Source: Centropus unirufus
Taxonomy: Eukaryota; Chordata; Aves; Cuculiformes; Centropidae
Reading direction: 5' to 3'
Length of the DNA stretch: 64,000 nt
Assembly (NCBI GenBank): GCA_013397695.1
Contig: VYZI01000565.1
Coordinates: 115,995-179,994 of the forward strand
Shown here one piece after another: positions 52,389 to 61,500 of the stretch. Position numbers and translations under genes: made by a program. Position 1 is the first letter of the stretch; the number at the start of each line of letters is the position of its first letter. The notes beneath the pieces were generated by a model that was not told the origin of the DNA, searched no databases, and saw nothing but the letters and a program-made list of their open reading frames with translations.

Positions 52389-52406
52389 CTCTCTCTCTCT
52401 CTCTCC
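52389..52406. repeat. (CT)n microsatellite in the PPRC1 3' UTR
   Basis: About nine CT dinucleotides on plus, reading as GA repeats in the mRNA. It sits among A/T homopolymer runs and could be length-polymorphic. Confidence 0.85.
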
Positions 52407-52474
52407 CCCAATACTTTTTTTGTCTTTTGTTTTTGAGTATAAAAGTGGAGGCGGGCACTCCGCCTCGCCTGCCG

Positions 52475-52578
52475 CTACCTCCGCAGGCTGCGCTGGGCCT
52501 GCCGCAGCAGCGTGTCGAAGTCCAGGGAGTCAAACTTGCTCTTGACAGGGGCTGGATCAAAATCTTCCCGGTTTGAGT
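52475..52578 (-). CDS. PPRC1: PPRC1 terminal coding exon 14
   Basis: The acceptor is TTGTCTTCCAG. Two bases complete a G|AC codon, then 33 codons and TAG. The tail SNREDFDPAPVKSKFDSLDF followed by DTLLRQAQRSLRR is nearly invariant in PPRC1 and fixes gene and strand. Confidence 0.96.
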
Positions 52579-55500
52579 CTGGAAGACAACGGAGGACAGG
52601 CTGCCTGTGAGCCACTAGGATTGCTGGAACCATTCCAATCATCCCCACAGCAACTCCTTGCTGTGCCAACCTCTACACCCAGAGCTGGGCTGATGGAGGA
52701 CCAGCCTCCACCGGAGCGCTGGAGGGATTGGGAGCCCATTTCCAACCTCCCCAAGGGGCAGGGCGATCTATCCCTGGATGCCAAGCCTGACTGACCCCGA
52801 GGATGGCAGCCCCTGCGCCTCTGGGAAGGAGAGGACCCAGGGTGCCACCAGCTCACCCAAATCAGCGTAGTTCCTCCTGCAGAACTGCCGGCGGCCTCCG
52901 AAGCACAGGTCGAAGGGCTGCTCGTCCGGGCGTCGCAGCTTGTGCCCGCTCTCGATGGCAGCAAAGGCCTCCTCGGCATAGCGGTAGGTGACAAAGCCAT
53001 AGTTGTCCCTGGAGCCAGAGAAAGAGGAAGGAGATAAGCAGCAACGCAGTGTTTGTCCCTGCCTGGTCCGCACTGTCCCCTCAAGGAACAGGAAAAGGGC
53101 CAAGAGCAGTCATTCCTGGGATGGGGCTGCCCTGTGTGCCCGCAGCTCTCACCCCTCGGAGCGGAAGTGCAGGGTGCAGTCCTCGATGTCCCCGAACACA
53201 GAGAAGCGGTGCCGCAGCTCTGACCGTGTCATCCTGCTGGGAATCTTGCCAATAAACACCACTCGCCGCTCCTCCTGCGGGCAAGGATGCGCCACCCCGT
53301 GAGACAGGAACGGGGCGGACTCGGGGTCTCGTGCCCACCGCATCCTCCCTGTGTCCCCATCCATCGCTCCACACCCAGGCCAGAGCCTCCAAGCAACGCC
53401 GCCTGCGAGGCTGCAGCCCCACGGCTTTCCAAAGCGATGGAGAAGCTGGAGACCCCTGGATGTCCAGCTTCCCAGCCCCAAAGTACTCACTATTGCACGT
53501 TCCTTCTGGAGGATCCTCTGCCTTTGGTAGTGGTCCTGTGCGTCGTAACTGTATCTGGCAGGGAGAAACCAGAGGCATGAGCGACAGGGCCATGGGGGTG
53601 ACAGTGACCCCCGGCACTGAAGGAGCAGGCCCACCCTTGCCCGGGATGCAGGAGGCTACGGCAGGGGCCGTGGGAGCTCCCATCCCCGCAGGGTGGCCAC
53701 ACTCACCTTCTCCTCCTGTTACTCCTCCTGCGGGGTGAGGGGGAGCGGGACCGGGAGTGGCTGCAGGATGTGGACCTGGATGAGTAGGAGGAGGATGATG
53801 ATGCGGATGAGGACCTCTCCCGGGACCTGCCACACGACCCACAGCTGGAGCGGGAGGAAGAGCTGTGGGAACATCTTGAGCGGTACCTGGGGGGAAAGAG
53901 AGGCACAGCTCAGTGCCGAGCCCTCCCCGTGCCCAGCACCATGAGGCTCCGGAGGAGAAACATCTCGATCCTCCTCAAGGTACCCACCACTCCACTGGGA
54001 CACGACTGATCCCCAGGGAGAGCCAGGCTATGGAAACCCAAGTTTGTTGGGGCAGTAAGGACACTGAGACGTTGTGGCACTGGGCTCCAAACACAGCAGC
54101 CACGAAGGAGAAGGCTCACACCAGGCACAGCCCCTGAAGAGCAGGAAATAGTCCCAGGGGAACGGAGCAGCACGCGGCCACAGCCAAGGCCAAGGCCCAG
54201 GAGGGGCCAGGGCTGTGGTGCTGAGGCCCACACAGTGCACAGGGGACACTGGAGCCACCACATCCCCGTGGCACTCAGCAGCCACGGGAATGGGCATCGT
54301 GTTTGCCTTTGACCACACCAGGGGCTTCTGCCCAGCCCCTGGCCTACAGAGCTGCTCTGGAGGGGCCAGGCGAAGCTTCCGCAGGCCCCGTTGGGGGATG
54401 CTGCCTGGTACAGCCACACATCCTCCTGCAGGACAGCAGCTCGGGATGGCTCAGTCCATGGGGACACTTCCCAGCTGCATTGGCTGAAAAGCCAAGGCAG
54501 ACAGGGCAAGTCCCTGGGCTGCACATCCCTGGGTCGGGGCACTACACACGTGTTTTTTCCCCTGCTCCAGCCTCCACACCCATCAACCCACAATGGAGAG
54601 GCCTTGGTTGGACAATCTGGTGACCTGGGATGTCTCCAAAACTGGCAGAACACCAGAGGAAGGCAGACGAGGGATCTCTCACCAGCCCCACAGCACAAAC
54701 ACCACCACCTGCAATAGCACCCCAGGAAAAGCACCCAAAACGCAAGGCGGGCTCACAGCAGGGTGCTCCGGGAGGGGCAAGGAAGACTGGCTCAGAGGAG
54801 GCCTTGTAGGCACACCTGCCCAGATGTTGGCTTCAGCTAGACACCCGCTGCCCTTGTGGGGAGAGCCCCCCCAGTGTCTGCAAGCCAGGCACCCCTTCAG
54901 GGGGACACAAGGACAAAAAAGACCTCAGCCAGCCATCAGGTAGGTCCATAAAGAGGTGTCTGGGCACCCCTGCAGATTGGCTACCAGGCAGCTGCCCAAT
55001 GAGCACGCAGGCGGGTGCTCCATCACTTACCTTCGCCAGCGCTTGGGCGGTGGGGAAAACGACCGGGATCGGGATCGGGAGGGCGAGGATGAAGATGAAG
55101 ATGAGGACTCACTAGCTCCATCAGAACTGGAGCTGAAGGAGCGGCTGGCACGGCTCCGGCCAGCTCTCCAGCTGCTGGCAGAAGGGCTGGGTGAGTCCTG
55201 GGGCCTCCGGTAGCAGCGCAGGGACCTCTTGGCAGCAGCAGGGCTGGGCTGGCCACTGGGAGTCCGCATCTCCTGGTCCCGGCAGGGGGATGCAGCTGGA
55301 GACAGGAGCACCGAGGTGGGAGGGCTGCTGCACCCAGCATGGCCGGGGACGCTAGTCCGATAATCCAGGGGGGCCAGGCAAGCCGTCCCCTGGGGCTCCT
55401 GGCTGGGCCCCTCGGTAGTGGCGGGGGCTGGCATGGTGGGCTTGGGCTGGTCCAGCGTCCGTTTGGTTAAGGAGGAGATGGGTTTGATAGTGATGTCCCG

Positions 55501-58500
55501 GTGGTGTTTGACGTTCCAGCGGGAGCCGCCCTCGGCAGGGGGCTGCGTGCCGGGGCCGCCGCTGCTCTCCAGCTGTGCCGGACCCGGGATGCAGTAGTCG
55601 TGGTCTCCCGAGCAGACGTGGCTGGGTGCTGAGCTGGCAGGGGCCGGGGCTGGGTTCTTCCCTTGGATCTTGCTCTGGGGCAGCAGCTTGGTTTTTGTCA
55701 GCTTGGTTGTCTTCTGGGGCCCTTCCTGGGGCGCGGACCCGGGCAACTTGGGCTTGGCCAGCATCGAGACCGCGGGCAATGGCTTCCAGAGCTGGTGGGG
55801 TGGTGTTGCTGGAGGGGTGAGGCCTGCGAGAACACCAGAAGGGGTTTATGAACATCCTCTCACTGCCACCCTCAAGCCCCAGGGTCACCCCCAGCCTCAG
55901 CCCAGGCTTTACCTGCCACATTGGCCAGCTCAGAGGCCTGCAGGCCATCCGGGGGCTTCCTCTCCTGATGGGTCTCAGGCCTGAGAAAGGGAAAGAAGCT
56001 TTGTCAAACACAGCAGCCAAAGTCTCCATGGCTGGGGCAACTGCCCAAGCGCTGCCTGGATGAGGGACAGAGGATCCAAGACCTGCCAGGAGGGAGGTTG
56101 CACAGCGCAGCCGTGGTAAGCCATTGCTGCTTCCCCGATTTTCCCCCCGTTCAATGCCAGCTCTGGTCCTGCCGGGCCCAGTGAGCAGCTCGGCTCTTCC
56201 TGGGCCAGCAGACACAGCCCCTGGCAGCGTTCACACCTGCCAGCAGCAAGCGCTGCCCTGTGTCCCTGCCAAAGGCAGGGCATTGCCCTCTGCCAGGCTC
56301 CACGCTGGAACCCACAGAGGTCGTGGTACTCACCCAGAGCTTCCCGCTGGCCGCCTGTCCTCAGGGAGCTGCACGGGAGCCTCCTCCTTTTTGGCTGAAA
56401 AGAGAGCGGGCGGGTCAGAGTGGGGCTGGCATGGGACAGACCCCGCACACCGGGGGACACAGAGCACCCAGGGCACGGCCAGGGAGAGGTTTCACGGTGG
56501 CCCAACCCAGCTCCTCGCAGAGAGCTGCCGCACATCCCCTTCCCTTCCCAAGATCATCCCCGTGGCCATCCCAGGGACTCCTGGCCACTTCCACAGGCCA
56601 GGAAAGAGATGGGGGCAGAGACACCCTTAGGACGAGGCGCAGGGTAATGCCAGCATCCCAGCTCCCACCCTGCCACAGGCAGCCCTGGGAGGCTGGCACG
56701 GCGCAGTGTGGCACAGCACGAGCCCTGTGGGGAACAGCACGCCGCATCCGCACCTTCAGACTTCTCAAACTGCTCCAGCAGGCTGGACAGGTCGGTGGCT
56801 TCTATCCCTGGCCATGGAGAGAGCACAGCAAGTCAGGTGAGCCAAAACCCTCCTGACACCACAAGGATGCACCCCAGCCCCATCCTCCCCAGGTGCAAGG
56901 ACAGTGACAGATCCCACGGGCACAGCTTTGCCACCCTCACTCCCTGAAGTGCCAGAAACCGGTCCTGCTACCAGAAGCGCAACCACGCGGGCTGGTGATG
57001 CTCTCCCAGCACTCCTGCTCACCGATCTCACTGATGAAGGCTTGCACGATGTCCTTGCTGTCATTGCTGGGCTGCACTGGGCTGAGGAGAGGCTGATGCC
57101 TCCACGGCTGCACGGCCGGCGCCTTGGTGGGCAAACTGCTGCCTCGACCTGCTTTTGGTGGTGGTGCCACAGCCTGGGACGTGGCTTTGCGGCCGGGTGG
57201 CTCTGACCCAGCAGGTGGTGGTGCCACAACCTGGGACGTGGCTTTGTGGCCGGGTGGCTCTGGCCCAGCAGGCTGTGGTGCCACAACCTGGGACGTGGCT
57301 TTGTGGCCGGGTGGCTCTGACCCAGCAGGTGGTGGTGCCACAATTTGGGACATGGCTTTGTGGCCGGCTGGCTCTGACCCAGCAGGTGGTGGTGCCACAA
57401 CCTGGGACGTGGCTTTGTGGCCGGCTGGCTCTGACCCAGCAGGTGGTGGTGCCACTGCCAGGGAGGTGGCTTTGTGGCCAGGTGGCTCTGGCCCAGCAGC
57501 TGCCGTGGGCTCTGGCAGGGCTTTCTCCATGGCCTCCTTGCCCGGCCCTGCAGCTCCCTCTGTGGGGTGGGTGCCAGGGGATGCCCCTGCAGGGGAATGG
57601 AGGGCAGCCAGGGGGGCCTTTGGGAGCTGGGAAGGGGCTGGAGCTGGGGGTTCCTCCGGAGGCTGCCTGGGGGCAGCCTGGGGGGCCGCTGCCTGCTGGG
57701 CTGGCGCGGCAGGAGGGACCTTGCTGGGCTGGAGAGTGGCAGCCGACGGGGCAGCCATGGGCTGGGCAGGAGCCGGAGCGGCTTTGGGAAGGGAGCTCTC
57801 CCCTGCCAGCCGTGCCTGCCTCCTGGGGTCCGACACCCTGCCCGTCACCGCTCTGGCCGAGCCACCTGCGGCCCCTGTCTCGGGGGCTGCGGGGGGCTGG
57901 GCAGGGAAGGCCAGCGGCTCCGGGCCGCCGAGTGCCGGGGCGCTGGGAGGCTGGGCGTGCAGGAGGGCCGAGGGGTGCCCACCAGCTGGGAAGGTGGGAG
58001 CTCCCTGCAGCACTGTTCCAGGGTCCCCGTAGGCCAGCGGAGGCACCGGAGGCAGCACGGGGATCCCTGGCCAGTAGGATGGCGGTGCCCACCCCACCGG
58101 GGCGTAGGGACCCCCAGGGCCAAAGGGAGCTGGGGGCGGCACGGGCGGCGGGGGCCAGGCCACGGCTGGAGGCGGGAGGCCAGGCACCACGTGGAAAGGA
58201 CTGGGGGCGCCGGCACAGGGCGGTGGGGGCAACCCATGGCAGCCCACGGGCTGCGGGCCAAAGCAGGGCCAGGAAGGCACTGGTGGGTAAAGGGTGTAAG
58301 CACCGGCAGAGGCGGGCGGCATCCCGGCAGGAGCTGCCCCGGGGGCTGGGGGCATCCCGGCAGGAGCTGCCCCGGGGGCTGGGGGCATCCCGGCAGGAGC
58401 TGGGGGCACGTTGGGTGTGACAAAAGGCATCGGCGTCGATGGAGGTGGTGGAGCCGTGGCAGGTGCCGGAGCTGCGGGAGCTTTGCCAGCAGAAGAAGGG

Positions 58501-61500
58501 ACAGCAGCAGGGCTGGCGGGTTTCTCCAGGCTCTTCTGAGTGCTGGCCGCCTCGGTGGTGGGGCGCACAGGGGACACCAGGCAGGGGATCTCGGCCAGCT
58601 CTGTCGGAGGCTCAGGGATGCTGGGCCACTTGCTGGCCGCTTGCTTCTCTCCATCCTTCCTGTTGCCCGAGCTGGATTGGCGGTGCAGCATGCGGATGCG
58701 GTATTCCCGCAGGCTCAGAGCCTTGGGCTTGGTTTCCTTGGGCAGGCCCTCGCTTGGCTCCACTGCTGGCACGATTTGGGAGGGCTCCAGCCCTGGGCCT
58801 TGCTCGGGGAGCAGAGTGGCAGCTCCCGAGACCTGTGCGGCAGCCGGCTGCGCGTCCTCCTCACCCTGCTCCACCAGGCCAGGACACGCTGCTGCTGCTG
58901 GCTCCTCCGCTCCTGGTGAGGTCTTCTCTGGAGGCATCTCGGCCTCAGCCTTCTGGGCTACAGGCACCGTTTCTGGCGGTGGCTCCTTCTCTGGCTCCCT
59001 CTGTGCTTTCTTGGCCAAGGAGGCCCCTGCTGGTCTCCGGGGTCTGCCCCGGGGCCGCGGTGCCCGCTCAGCACGCAGCTCCATCTGTCCCTCCTTCCGG
59101 GCTCGCTCCAGCTGCTGTGCCAGGAAGTCCGAGACCTGGACAGAGGGACACGCTGCCCGCCACCGGCCGGTGGGCGGCTGACCCGGGGGCTGCCTGGAGC
59201 TGGCCGAGTGGAGAGAGCGAGCCGTGCAATCCCTGCCCGGTCTGGCCTGCTCACTACGGTCCTCCTCCGCTTTCTTTTTCCGACTCTTCCTTGCTCTCTC
59301 ACGGCCGCGTCCCTTCTTGGAGCCTTCACGTTTGCCGCTCGTTGGTGCCTCCATGCTGTGCTGGGAGCTGTTGCTGGGGCTCCAGCCCCTGGGTTCTGCT
59401 GGCTTTGTTGGTGCCGCGCTCTCCAGGGTAGCATAGATGGGCTCCTTCTTCCCAGGTGGTTTGTCTTCCTTCTCCTCCATGTTGTTTACCTGGGCTGGAG
59501 CTCCTGGCAGCAACTCTTGTTCCTCTGGGACTGACTCCCCAGTATCCTCTTCTGCTCCCGAGAGCTGGGGCTCCAGGCTGGGGAAGCTGGGGACAAGTGG
59601 CTGCAGGACCACAGGGATCTCCATGCTCTCTCCCTCACCAGGCACAATTTCCAGCAAGACCGGACCGTTCAGGAGCTCCTTGGCCACAGGCTCGGTCTCA
59701 GGATCCAGGCACACAGTGAAGGTGGGCAGACAGTAAGGGTGCATGGACTTCACCAGCTCGCTCAGGGACACGTCCCCTGCATTGATGATGCAGGGGTCTT
59801 CACGCTCCTCCAGCACAGCCCCAGATCCACTCATGCAAAACTCTGGGGCCTCCATGCTGCTGTCCAGCTCCGGGCTCAAGGCAGCCTCCTCCTCCTCTTC
59901 CTCGCCATCACTGCGCTGTGGCAGGAGCTGCTCGCGGGCCCGGTGCCGGCCCAGCTTCCTCTCCCTTGGCGTGCTGCAGGCTTGCTTCTTCAGCAGCACC
60001 GGCTCCTCAAGGCCATGAGCAGCGCGGTCCCAGGCCAGCTCGGCGTCAGCCTGGAAGGGGAACCAGAGTGAGCATCAGCTCCTGGGCTTGCACAGGAGCC
60101 CCTGGGTCACAGCCAGCTGTGGACCCGCTTAAACTCTGCAGCAAAGGCCTGGCCAGATGACAAGTTGGACACACTTGACCCCCCCATAGCAAGACACAAC
60201 AGAGCTGGACACCAGACACCCCTACGGCAGCTCCCACAGCAAGCACAGGCCTGCAGCAGCCACCACACAGGGCAGCCCTTGCTCCCACGGGAGCCCTGCA
60301 AAGGCATCGCTGCTGGGAGAGGAGGCCTGCACCAGGCAGGGAGGGGAGGAAGCGGCAGGGACAGTCACCCCCGCACGACCCCAGCTGCTCACCTTCCCAG
60401 CCACGGAGACGCTGCTGGTCAGTGGCCGGCGAGCCTTGGGCTGCTCCAGGGCAGGGCTCTCGCACTCCAGCGATGGCCGGGATAAGCTGAGAAACTTCTG
60501 GAGCTGGAGAGAAGGCAAACAGAGAATGAAGCAGCAGCTGGTTTCTGCTGGCAGAGGCGATGGGCGCTCCCTGGCCCTGCAGCAGTCACGCGTGTCGCCC
60601 CGTAGAGCTCTGGAGCAAGCTCAGCCCTGGCCACGCAGAGGGGGACACGCTGCTCCACAAAGCTTCCAGCCCCTGGAGCCCACACAAACCCCTGGGATGC
60701 CCAGGGCTGGCTCAGCCCTTCTCTTGCATTGCTGATCAGAGGGATCATCCCAGGGCACTGAGGAGCAGGCTCCCACCCGCCAGGGCTCCTGCACCCGGAA
60801 TCTGGCAAGGAAGGGGTTTGGCAAAGCCCTGCCTGAGCATCTTCCCACCTGTTTCAGCCTTTCGCCACCTGCCAGGTCAGGAAGTACTTTCAGAAGGATT
60901 TTCAAACTGATTTTCTGCTACTGCCAGTGAACGCTTCCATTTCTTCATGGCACACAACAGTTCCTTCCACCTTATCCTCTGCGCCTGGGACTCCAAAACC
61001 CTGATCATGTGCCCCTTCAGCCTTTCCTCCCTGCCTGAAGAGCCCCGGCTCTTTCCTCTTGCCCCAGCAGGCAGCTGCCTCGGGCCCTGCATGGCTTTTG
61101 TTGCCCTTCTTTGATCTCCCTCATCTTTGTCTCGGGAGGTTTGGAGTCAAAACTCTGGCTCACCCCTGCAACTCACCGAGGGATTCTCCCGCTCCCGAGG
61201 CGAGGCCAGCAGCTCCATGTCCATGATGGTGTCAAAGGGAGACAGAGTCTCATCATCCGTGCTGTCCAGGATCTCGGTGATGGCAGTCAGCAGGGACAGC
61301 TCGTTCTGAGCATCCAGGCAGGCCTTGCTCTGCTGTAACGGCAGGGCCGGTCTCAGGGGGCAGCGGGACACGGCCACGGGACACGCTGCCACCCCCACCC
61401 GTGCCACAGCCAGCCCAGCCACCGCTTCCCGTGCGTGGGCTCTCACCTCGCTCAGGGAGAGGTCCTCGATGATGGAGATCACGGAGGAATCAAGATAGTT

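Larger units (their letters stand above)
52225..52474 (-). other. PPRC1: PPRC1 3' untranslated region
   Basis: Runs from the TAG stop at 52477-52475 to just past the polyadenylation signal. It contains a (GA)n stretch on the mRNA strand and several A-rich tracts. The exact cleavage point is inferred to be 10-30 bases after the signal. Confidence 0.75.

Noticed and set aside
55352..56215. 287-codon minus-strand frame overlapping PPRC1 exon 9
   Set aside because: It is in the wrong frame and crosses two PPRC1 introns. The exon 9 frame is fixed by LTPPATPPHQLW and PPPKRWR.
57124..59431. Long plus-strand frames (302, 421, 481 and 330 codons) opposite PPRC1 exon 5
   Set aside because: They are antisense shadows of a GC-rich, proline-rich coding exon whose minus-strand frame has clear PPRC1 motifs.
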